Origin: an uncultured Christensenella sp.
GTDB lineage: Bacteria; Bacillota; Clostridia; Christensenellales; UBA1242
Direction of reading: 5' to 3'
DNA length: 12,978 bases
Assembly: GCA_910584815.1 (NCBI GenBank)
Contig: CAJUBT010000035.1
Coordinates: forward strand, 1-12,978
Made by a program: the position numbers and the translations under genes. Of this stretch, positions 6,559 to 12,978 are shown one piece after another. Below the pieces are notes generated by a model. It searched no databases, was not told the DNA's origin, and saw nothing but the letters and a program-made list of their open reading frames with translations. Numbering within the stretch: position 1 is the stretch's first letter; the number at the start of each line of letters is the position of its first letter.

Positions 6559-7580
6559 AACTTGTTCATAAAAACATAAATAAACAATTCGATTTTAAAA
6601 CCAATCAATTTTGTCACTTGATTGTAGAGAATCCTAAAGAATTTTTTATGTTAACAAAAGAACTACATAGCCAAACTGAACTTGGGGAACCAGGGGATTG
6701 GGTGCTGTCTGATAGTGAAATTTTAGATGTTTCTAAAAATTGTCTTTTTATTTACGATTATTATCAACTTAATTTTAAAAAAATACAAAATATAATTAAT
6801 AGTTCCGTTTTAAATATTTTAAAACAAAACGATTATTATAAAGAATTTTCTAAAATAAATTTAGAACTTATTGAACTTAACCAAAAAGTGTTAGAGAACA
6901 TTGAACTGCCTATACAATATAATAATGACTTTAATTTTGAAGATTTTGTTAAGTTTTCAAATTATACCATAGGTGAAGAAACAAACTTTTTGCAAAAAAT
7001 AATTTCTTTTATAGATATTTATTCAAAACTTAAAAGCATAAAAATAATTATTTTTATAAACTTATTTTTAGTTTTATCAAAGGAAGAAATTAATTTATTA
7101 ATAAAACAATTAAAATATCAAAACTTATCGGCTTTTTTTATAACTAGTGGCAATAGTTATAATTACAAATTTCCAATAAGACCGAATAAAAAATGTTCTA
7201 TAAATAAAAATAAATTTATTTTAGTTAAATCTAAAACAAGAATTGTTAACAAGAAAACTTTGAATAATGTTAGAGAAATCATTAAACAAAATAATAGTTT
7301 AATTGACAAAAGGTTTTATAAAGTTAACAAAGTCAATAAATTTATTGAAAAAAATTTAGACAGGAATATAAAAAGTTGCCCAAATGAAAAAATAAATATA
7401 TATTCAAAAAATTATGTAAGTTTTAAAGATATAAATTTAATGCAAAAAGGTTTTTACAAGATAAACCATTTTGATGATAAACAAAGAGAAATTTTCAATA
7501 AAAAAATTGAAGAGAATATTTATGAAGATTTACCCGATATTGATACAACAGTTATAGATGATGATTTATGTTTAATTTAA
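6555..7580 (+). CDS. csn2: Csn2, long form, type II-A spacer acquisition protein
   Basis: Csn2 forms tetrameric rings that bind double-stranded DNA ends and works with Cas1, Cas2 and Cas9 in spacer acquisition. The gene sits last in the operon and overlaps cas2 by 4 nt. Residues 1 to about 228 follow the plan of short Csn2: an N-terminal beta part with ENPKEFF near 25, a central helical part, and then IKIIIFINLFLVLSKEEIN and NLSAFFITSG, matching the LLIFVN, LTKDEV and NLTVLFLE segments of S. pyogenes Csn2 (220 aa). About 113 further residues (229-341) are lysine/asparagine-rich and predicted mainly helical, ending in a strongly acidic tail DLPDIDTTVIDDDLCLI. At 341 aa it is comparable in length to the long Streptococcus thermophilus Csn2 form (about 350 aa). 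Whether the extensions are homologous cannot be judged by eye. It is the most divergent protein of the operon. Confidence 0.88.
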   Translation: MKLVHKNINKQFDFKTNQFCHLIVENPKEFFMLTKELHSQTELGEPGDWVLSDSEILDVSKNCLFIYDYYQLNFKKIQNIINSSVLNILKQNDYYKEFSKINLELIELNQKVLENIELPIQYNNDFNFEDFVKFSNYTIGEETNFLQKIISFIDIYSKLKSIKIIIFINLFLVLSKEEINLLIKQLKYQNLSAFFITSGNSYNYKFPIRPNKKCSINKNKFILVKSKTRIVNKKTLNNVREIIKQNNSLIDKRFYKVNKVNKFIEKNLDRNIKSCPNEKINIYSKNYVSFKDINLMQKGFYKINHFDDKQREIFNKKIEENIYEDLPDIDTTVIDDDLCLI

Positions 7581-7680
7581 AAAACTTTTAATATTTAATG
7601 TAGAAATCTTTAAAAAGTGAGAGTAAGTAAATTGCTTTTTGTACAGTTTTAAACAATATGTTTTAGTTAGATATTTAATA

Positions 7681-7707
7681 ACCACTAAGCAGACTTGGTG
7701 GTTTTTT
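7681..7707 (+). terminator. Rho-independent terminator of the cas operon
   Basis: ACCACTAAG (7681-7689) and CTTGGTGGT (7694-7702) form a 9-bp stem with one T-G wobble and a CAGA loop, followed by a T-run through 7707. It lies 100 nt after the csn2 stop and is the first strong hairpin with a T-run there. Its stem resembles that of the tracrRNA terminator. Confidence 0.88.
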
Positions 7708-7795
7708 ATTATTATAAAATAGCAATATAAGGCTTTTTAATAAAGATTATTTTGTAGCATTTTATAAATTTTAAATGTTAATAATATTCTATTTT

Positions 7796-7816
7796 TAAAA
7801 CAAAAATTTTGTTTTA
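7796..7816. repeat. Perfect inverted repeat, 10-bp arms
   Basis: TAAAACAAAA (7796-7805) and its exact reverse complement TTTTGTTTTA (7807-7816) flank one A. The arms are almost purely A/T, so a stable RNA hairpin is unlikely. It may be a protein site or the product of compositional bias. Confidence 0.5.
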
Positions 7817-7959
7817 TTATTTGTTTAAAGTAGTTCTTAAATTTTAAAATACTGCACTTAAAAATAATATTTAAAATTTTACTATTTAATGGAATGAGAA
7901 AAACATTTAATTTTCACTAAAATAAAGGCATTTATAAATTTTTAATATGGTTTTAGTTT

Positions 7960-8000
7960 GTCAATTTGTTTGACTTTTAGGGTGGTGAATGTAATAATAT
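7960..8000 (+). promoter_or_regulatory. Candidate promoter and operator of the surface-protein gene
   Basis: A TTGACT -35-like box (7970-7975) precedes TAATAA (7992-7997, 16-nt spacing) or TAATAT (7995-8000, 19-nt spacing). The -35 box forms the right arm of an inverted repeat GTCAA-5 nt-TTGAC (7960-7974), which could bind a regulator. The match is moderate, and the start would lie about 110 nt upstream of the gene. Confidence 0.4.
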
Positions 8001-8101
8001 AATTATCTAATTTTATTAATAATTTAATATAATTTTAATTTTTGTTTGAATTTAGGCTTGTTGTTTTAATTATTTTTAATTTATTGTTTAAAATAATAAA
8101 T

Positions 8102-8107
8102 AAGGGG
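8102..8107 (+). promoter_or_regulatory. Ribosome binding site of the surface-protein gene
   Basis: AAGGGG lies 7 nt before the ATG at 8115. It supports that start, as does the signal peptide that begins there. Confidence 0.75.
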
Positions 8108-8114
8108 ATAAATT

Positions 8115-11100
8115 ATGCGTTTGATATTGCAAAAGATTAGTTCTGTTAAGAAATTTTTATTTATGAGTTTTAGTTTCCTTTTTGCAATGCTTGCTATTAA
8201 CGCAGGTATGTTTTTTAATTTATCTAATAACGCAAACGCAATAAAGTATAATGACACAACAAGTTATGTTAAAGTTGGCGAGCTTTTTGATAGTTCCTCT
8301 AAAACTTTTAACGCAGCAAATATGCGTAAACTTGTTGATATTCTAGGTGGAGATAGCAACACTTCTTTTGAAACAATTAAGAATCTTGCCAGTGGTGCAA
8401 CAAGTGATAGTATGCCAGGGCATTCAGCGCTAGATATCAGAAAAAAAACTTACAATAAATCTGCAACACAGGATGTTGTAATTACCCTTGGTGGTTTAAC
8501 TTGGCAAGTAATGTATTTATCTACCGACAATTCAGCAGATAAAAATGTGGTGCTTACCCTTTGGCTAACGGGCGACCAAGAGGCTTGGAAAGATAGACTA
8601 GCAACAGAAGGCGATTATTATGGTTTTTTAAGAGGCAATAGTTCAACAACAGCAGGTATGTATTCCACTTGGTCTGCAAAAGTTTCTAATAGTTCCTTTG
8701 GCATAAATAATCCAACTAGTATGTATGGAGCGTCTTACATAAATGCTGTAACTTTAAACAATGGTGGAACATATGTTTCTGCAGTAAGTGACGATACTGC
8801 CACTGCCACAACAACATTAAGCACTGCCACTAAAAGTGCAAATAGCGTGTTTGCTAACTTTACAATGGATACCTATGGTTTAACAAAATATCTTATAACT
8901 CCTGCAAATGTGCCTTGGCAGTTAAACCAGTCTGCTAGGAACGAGTTAGGAACTGATAGCTCTTATGATTTACCTAACGAAGCATCTTCTACTATTTCAA
9001 ATCCTAGTTATTATACAAGCAGTATGTCTAGTATGGTAAGTAATAGATATTACTATGAATGGACAAAAAATTATCTCTGGTTGCCTAGTTTAACTGAAAC
9101 AGGATATGGAAGGGGAAGATATTCTAATTCTAGTTCCTATCCTTATATCACCTACGATGGGATTTGGCAAGTTTCAGATAATCAGCGTATGAATTATGAT
9201 GGTTCAATTTCAAACATAGGTTTAATTGGTCCTTCATATTTAAATGCAACTCCTTATTCTTGGCTTCGAACTGGTTCTCACAATTCTGCATCATATGCTG
9301 CAGATGTTTATCCTTCTGGATCATATACCTCTAGTAATAGCACTTTTTTTGTTCCTGTTGATAGTATTTCTTATGCTAGAGCTGTTCGTCCAGCTATGCA
9401 TTTAAATTTAACTTCTGCGGCAAAAAATCTTATTGAAGATATAGAAGAAAGTTCGCCAAACACTGTTAACGAAATTTGGGATGATTCTAAAAAGGAATTT
9501 AAAGAAAATAACTTATCTAAACTTATGCAGTTTGTAACAGGCAATGCAAGTATATCCACCGAAAATTTAGACCCTTTAAAGGAAATGGCCACAAATGGCA
9601 TAAACGCCGACCAAATGAACAGAACGACTGTAACTTCCAGTATAGATGATTCTGTTAAACAAGCGGGTAAAGATATTATTGTTCAAATGGGAGGGTTAAA
9701 TTGGACTCCTGTTTACTTAAGCACTTCTGATGAAGGCAAGCCTATTTTAACCCTGTGGCTTGAAAATTCGGAACAATTAAATGGCAAAAAGTTTTATAAA
9801 AGCAATTTTGCTTCTGATTTCTTTAATGCAAATGGCACAACAACTTGGAATAGTGGTTTTGCTCCGAGTACTAACTACGAATATAATGGAGCTAAACCCG
9901 ATGATATGTATGGATTAAGTGCAATAAGGGCAACAGTTTTAAATAATAGCGGAACTTATTCAACTCAAACCCGAGGGGCAACCACTGCAGAAATGACTAG
10001 CATAAAAAGCGATAGTGTGTTTAGCCCTTTTACATATACAACCAATAGTTACCGAACTATTGCAGATTGTATTGTAACCCCTAATTGTGTGCCTTGGCAA
10101 AAAGCAGGTCAAGATGCGAGGGAAATTTTAGGTCATACATATAAATATCCAAATGAAGATTTGCAACTTGATCAGCCAAATACTGGATATAATTCTTATA
10201 GAGATAATTATGGCACTTACTATAGAAACTATTCTAATAAAGTTAATTATGATGCCTGGGGTACAGATAAATTGTGGTTACCATCACTATCTGAAACAGG
10301 GTATTCAAACGATAGATCTGGCATATGGGGGACTTCAGTTAATCAGCGTGCAAACACCACTGCAACTTGGGTTCGTTCTGCTAACTCTTCAAGCTATTAT
10401 ACATACTATCTTTCTATTATTGATTCAAATGGAAGTTCGTTATTAACTGGAAATAGTTCAAGCACCAATAAAACATATATTAATAATAACTATGCAGTTC
10501 GCCCTGCATTGCATTTAGATTTATCTAAAGCTTCTGGTGAAATTGATAAAACAGATTTAGAAACTTGCACAGCGGACGCTATTCCTGCAGGGCAATGGAA
10601 CCCAGTAAGAAATGAAATTCCAAGGGTTAGCATAAGAAATAATATTGGTGAAAACCTTGTTGAAGGTACAGACTACACTGTTACAACCGACCCTGTAACA
10701 ATAACCACCCCTGGGGAAGTTACCCTAACCTTAACTGGCAAGGGTGCCTATATGGGTACAAAAATATTAAAATATACCCTTAATTCAAGAGATATTAAAC
10801 TTGCGTTAAGAGATAACACTCTTTCGCCATTAAATCAGTTCTACACAGGTAGCGCATTAAGGCCCACTCTTACAGGGCTTAAGGATTATGCTTACGAAAC
10901 TCTAACAAGTTCAAACAAACTAAGTGCTGGCGGAATAACTCTAACACAAGGGGTAGATTATACCTTAGAATATTCTAACAACATAAATGCAGGTGCTGCC
11001 GTAATAACAATTAAGGGTATGGGCAAATATGGTGGCACAACAACTGTCAATTTCGCTATTGTTTCACCAGATGCAATTTCTCCACGATTATGGAACCCTG

Positions 11101-12978
11101 TTAGGAACGATGTCCCAGAAATTATAATTCGCAACACTGTTAAAGGAACAACGCTTATTAAGGGTACAGATTATACAGTAACAGCCTCTACAATAAGTGG
11201 GCCAGGCACTGTAACTTTAACCATAACAGGAATGGGGCAATATGCAGGCTCAACTTCAGCAACTTATAATTTAACGCAAAGAGATATAGGTGTTGCATTA
11301 AGAGATAATAATTTAAACCTGGATGTTCAATTTTATACTGGTAGCCCTATCACTCCTGCAATAACAGGGTTAAAAGACTACGCATACGAAAGTGCATCAA
11401 GTTCCACTCCATTAAGTTCAAGCGGCATTAACCTTATTCAAGGCACAGATTATACTTTGGAATATTCCAACAATGTTTCAATTGGCACAGCAACCATAAC
11501 AATTAGAGGGGCTGGAAAATATAGCGGAGTAACAACAACTGCTTTTACAATTTCAACCCCAAGCATTTCAAGTGGGCGTATAACTTTAAATAATCCAAAT
11601 GTAGAATACAATTTTGGCGAAGATGTTTCAAGTAAAATAGTTCCAACTGTGGTTGCTGGTTCTAAAACAATGGTTTTAGGCACAGATTATACAATTGCAT
11701 ACTACGATAATAGCGGAGCAATTAATTTAAGTGAAATAACTGCTGTTGGGTCTTATATAATAAGAGCAACAGGTAAAGGAAATTATTCAGGCTCCTTAGA
11801 TGCAAGGTTTACAGTTGAACCTCATACTCTAAAAAACACTTATTTAACTGTGGGTAGTGTTAGCCCAATTTACGATGGTTCTGCAAAAACAACAGAAATT
11901 ATTGTAGAAGCAACCTACACACATAATAGTACATCTAAAAAATATTCTTTCACAAAGAATACAGATTATAGTGTAAGCTTTGATAATAATATTAACGCAT
12001 CTAATTTAGCAGAAGTTACAATAACTGGGGTTGGAAATTTCCGTGGCACCGCAACTAAAAATTTTACAATTAGACCAAAATCTATTGCAGGCGATGATAT
12101 ATCAACATCTAACATAGCAACTCAAGTTTATACAGGCTCTGCTATCACTCCAAGTGTTGTTGTTAGAGATGTTGTTTTAAGTAAAACCCTAACTGCAGGG
12201 GTAGATTATAATGTTGCATATAATAACAACATTAATTATGGTCAAGCCTCTGTTGTTATAAGCGGAATGGGAAATTACGATAGTTCAACCAGAAAAACAA
12301 TTCCATTTGTTATTGTTCAAAAAGACATAACAAGTGCAACAATTAACACTATTCCAGACCAAACCTATACAGGCAGTAACATTGAGCCTAATTTAACTAT
12401 AATAGATAGTGGTAAAACCCTTACAAGAAATACCGATTATACTGCAATTTTCTTAAACAATATGGAAGTAGGCACAGCAACTGTCCGAATAGATGGTAAG
12501 GGCAATTACACTGGCACTAAAACCACAGTATTCACCATAACAAAAGCAAGCCTTAATAGTGCAGGAACAAGAGTAAATTTAAGCCCATCAAGCTCAGTTT
12601 ACACAGGCAGAAGCATAATTCCAACAATAAGTGTTACAACCATTCCACCTGGCACCGCTACTAGCATTTTCGTTGCATCTTTTAACTATGATGTTACTGT
12701 TTTAAGAGATGGTGAGGAATTGAAAAATGGTTTTGATGATTTAATTGAAGTTGGTGCCTACACGATAAGAATAAATGGTAAAAATAATTATGAAGGTTCT
12801 GCCCAAGAAACTTTTGTTGTTACCAAAGCAAATATGAACAATATCACAGCAAGTTTATCTACAAGCACCTTTGAATACAACGGCACGCCACAGACACCGA
12901 CTGAGACTTTAATATTCAATGGAAAGGCATTGCAGAGGGGAGTTGACTATGAACTTGAATATCGCCAATCCAGTGTAA
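8115..12978 (+). CDS. Large secreted surface protein, two DUF6273-like domains plus Ig-like repeats (3' end outside window)
   Basis: The frame stays open for 1621 codons to the window edge. Residues 1-42 form a Sec signal peptide: basic start MRLILQKISSVKK, hydrophobic core FLFMSFSFLFAML, probable cleavage after ANA. Two homologous modules follow, each a helical stretch plus a domain: A at about 122-435 (LGGLTWQVMYLS, LWLPSLTETGY, SWLRTGS, AVRPAMHLNL) and B at about 520-806 (MGGLNWTPVYLS, LWLPSLSETGY, TWVRSAN, AVRPALHLDL). The WLR...VRPAxxLxL pattern resembles DUF6273 domains of Bacillota surface proteins. From about 825, some ten repeats of about 80 residues follow the Ig-like pattern YTGS-xIxP, GTDYTxxYxNN, GTATVTIxGxGNYxGT, FTI. 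The role is probably adhesion or cell-surface binding. Its own ribosome site, the upstream terminator and its visibly less AT-rich sequence separate it from the cas operon. The wall anchor, if any, lies beyond the window. Confidence 0.85.
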   Translation, partial: MRLILQKISSVKKFLFMSFSFLFAMLAINAGMFFNLSNNANAIKYNDTTSYVKVGELFDSSSKTFNAANMRKLVDILGGDSNTSFETIKNLASGATSDSMPGHSALDIRKKTYNKSATQDVVITLGGLTWQVMYLSTDNSADKNVVLTLWLTGDQEAWKDRLATEGDYYGFLRGNSSTTAGMYSTWSAKVSNSSFGINNPTSMYGASYINAVTLNNGGTYVSAVSDDTATATTTLSTATKSANSVFANFTMDTYGLTKYLITPANVPWQLNQSARNELGTDSSYDLPNEASSTISNPSYYTSSMSSMVSNRYYYEWTKNYLWLPSLTETGYGRGRYSNSSSYPYITYDGIWQVSDNQRMNYDGSISNIGLIGPSYLNATPYSWLRTGSHNSASYAADVYPSGSYTSSNSTFFVPVDSISYARAVRPAMHLNLTSAAKNLIEDIEESSPNTVNEIWDDSKKEFKENNLSKLMQFVTGNASISTENLDPLKEMATNGINADQMNRTTVTSSIDDSVKQAGKDIIVQMGGLNWTPVYLSTSDEGKPILTLWLENSEQLNGKKFYKSNFASDFFNANGTTTWNSGFAPSTNYEYNGAKPDDMYGLSAIRATVLNNSGTYSTQTRGATTAEMTSIKSDSVFSPFTYTTNSYRTIADCIVTPNCVPWQKAGQDAREILGHTYKYPNEDLQLDQPNTGYNSYRDNYGTYYRNYSNKVNYDAWGTDKLWLPSLSETGYSNDRSGIWGTSVNQRANTTATWVRSANSSSYYTYYLSIIDSNGSSLLTGNSSSTNKTYINNNYAVRPALHLDLSKASGEIDKTDLETCTADAIPAGQWNPVRNEIPRVSIRNNIGENLVEGTDYTVTTDPVTITTPGEVTLTLTGKGAYMGTKILKYTLNSRDIKLALRDNTLSPLNQFYTGSALRPTLTGLKDYAYETLTSSNKLSAGGITLTQGVDYTLEYSNNINAGAAVITIKGMGKYGGTTTVNFAIVSPDAISPRLWNPVRNDVPEIIIRNTVKGTTLIKGTDYTVTASTISGPGTVTLTITGMGQYAGSTSATYNLTQRDIGVALRDNNLNLDVQFYTGSPITPAITGLKDYAYESASSSTPLSSSGINLIQGTDYTLEYSNNVSIGTATITIRGAGKYSGVTTTAFTISTPSISSGRITLNNPNVEYNFGEDVSSKIVPTVVAGSKTMVLGTDYTIAYYDNSGAINLSEITAVGSYIIRATGKGNYSGSLDARFTVEPHTLKNTYLTVGSVSPIYDGSAKTTEIIVEATYTHNSTSKKYSFTKNTDYSVSFDNNINASNLAEVTITGVGNFRGTATKNFTIRPKSIAGDDISTSNIATQVYTGSAITPSVVVRDVVLSKTLTAGVDYNVAYNNNINYGQASVVISGMGNYDSSTRKTIPFVIVQKDITSATINTIPDQTYTGSNIEPNLTIIDSGKTLTRNTDYTAIFLNNMEVGTATVRIDGKGNYTGTKTTVFTITKASLNSAGTRVNLSPSSSVYTGRSIIPTISVTTIPPGTATSIFVASFNYDVTVLRDGEELKNGFDDLIEVGAYTIRINGKNNYEGSAQETFVVTKANMNNITASLSTSTFEYNGTPQTPTETLIFNGKALQRGVDYELEYRQSSV
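10596..11585 (+). repeat. Intragenic 495-bp tandem duplication (two units) in the surface-protein gene
   Basis: Two adjacent units, 10596-11090 and 11091-11585, each encode a pair of Ig-like repeats (165 codons). Both begin WNPVRN and contain TDYTVT, ALRDN, QFYTGS, GLKDYAYE and DYTLEYSNN at matching spacing. The flanking Ig repeats are far less alike. The duplication is in frame and more recent than the other repeats, although the units have already diverged at many codons. Confidence 0.8.

Larger units (their letters stand above)
7708..8114. other. AT-rich intergenic region upstream of the surface-protein gene
   Basis: There is no plausible coding region on either strand. Visible structures are a perfect 10-bp inverted repeat around one base at 7796-7816 (TAAAACAAAA/TTTTGTTTTA), a short inverted repeat GTCAA/TTGAC at 7960-7974, and two similar segments beginning TTGTTTGA at 7967 and 8042. 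The rest is low-complexity A/T sequence. Confidence 0.6.

Noticed and set aside
7617..7630. GTGAGAGTAAGT after csn2 as a repeat relic
   Set aside because: Only GAGAGT matches the crRNA repeat, without phase or flanking similarity.
9371..9601. Minus-strand open frame inside the surface-protein gene
   Set aside because: It lies antisense to the inter-domain helical segment, with no ribosome site or recognisable motif.
10183..10440. Asn/Tyr/Ser-rich stretch in a possibly lectin-like domain as a diversity-generating retroelement target
   Set aside because: No reverse transcriptase or template repeat is present in the window, and the stretch is not at the protein C-terminus, where variable regions usually lie.
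10153..10446. Alternative-frame open frame inside the surface-protein gene
   Set aside because: The real frame runs unbroken across it with repeated domains. This frame shows no family resemblance.
11450..11683. Minus-strand open frame inside the Ig-repeat region
   Set aside because: It is antisense to repeated Ig codons. Its openness reflects the codon bias of the real gene.

Overview
The window is a compact type II-A CRISPR-Cas locus followed by the 5' part of a large cell-surface protein gene. The DNA is very AT-rich. Genes use the standard code with Shine-Dalgarno sites. The cas9-cas1-cas2-csn2 order, with a long secreted Ig-repeat protein next door, points to a low-GC member of the Bacillota, probably an uncultured Clostridia- or Bacilli-like host. 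That assignment is inference, since no rRNA or housekeeping gene is present.

Layout: (1) 2-133, the end of an unrecognised small coiled-coil ORF. (2) 261-626, a CRISPR array of six 36-nt repeats and five 30-31-nt spacers, transcribed leftward. Its trailer end is decayed, and two older fossil repeats can be traced at 195-230 and 131-166. (3) 627-about 720, the leader, with a leftward promoter and three tandem heptamers at the leader-repeat junction. (4) 719-1020, AT-rich DNA without a convincing gene. (5) 1021-1109, tracrRNA on the minus strand, with an anti-repeat, a small hairpin and a rho-independent terminator. (6) 1086-1144, divergent interlocked promoters for tracrRNA (leftward) and the cas operon (rightward). 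(7) 1153-7580, cas9, cas1, cas2 and csn2, tightly coupled and closed by a terminator at 7681-7707. (8) 7708-8114, an AT-rich intergenic region with candidate regulatory repeats. (9) 8115 to beyond the window end, a secreted multidomain surface protein with two DUF6273-like domains and about ten Ig-like repeats.

The parts fit into one working system. crRNA repeats and tracrRNA pair with the same geometry as the Streptococcus pyogenes duplex: a lower stem of 6 bp, a GA/GAGU bulge and an upper stem of about 14 bp. Cas9 retains every RuvC and HNH catalytic residue I could locate. Cas1 has its metal-binding triad, and Cas2 and a long-form Csn2 complete the adaptation module. The system therefore looks intact for both acquisition and interference. 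The less ordinary points are the interlocked tracrRNA/cas promoters, the heptamer repetition at the integration site, a leader segment complementary to the repeat, the long Csn2 with an SSB-like acidic tip, and a Cas9 C-terminus without the Arg-x-Arg PAM motif of S. pyogenes Cas9. I see no wholly new system.
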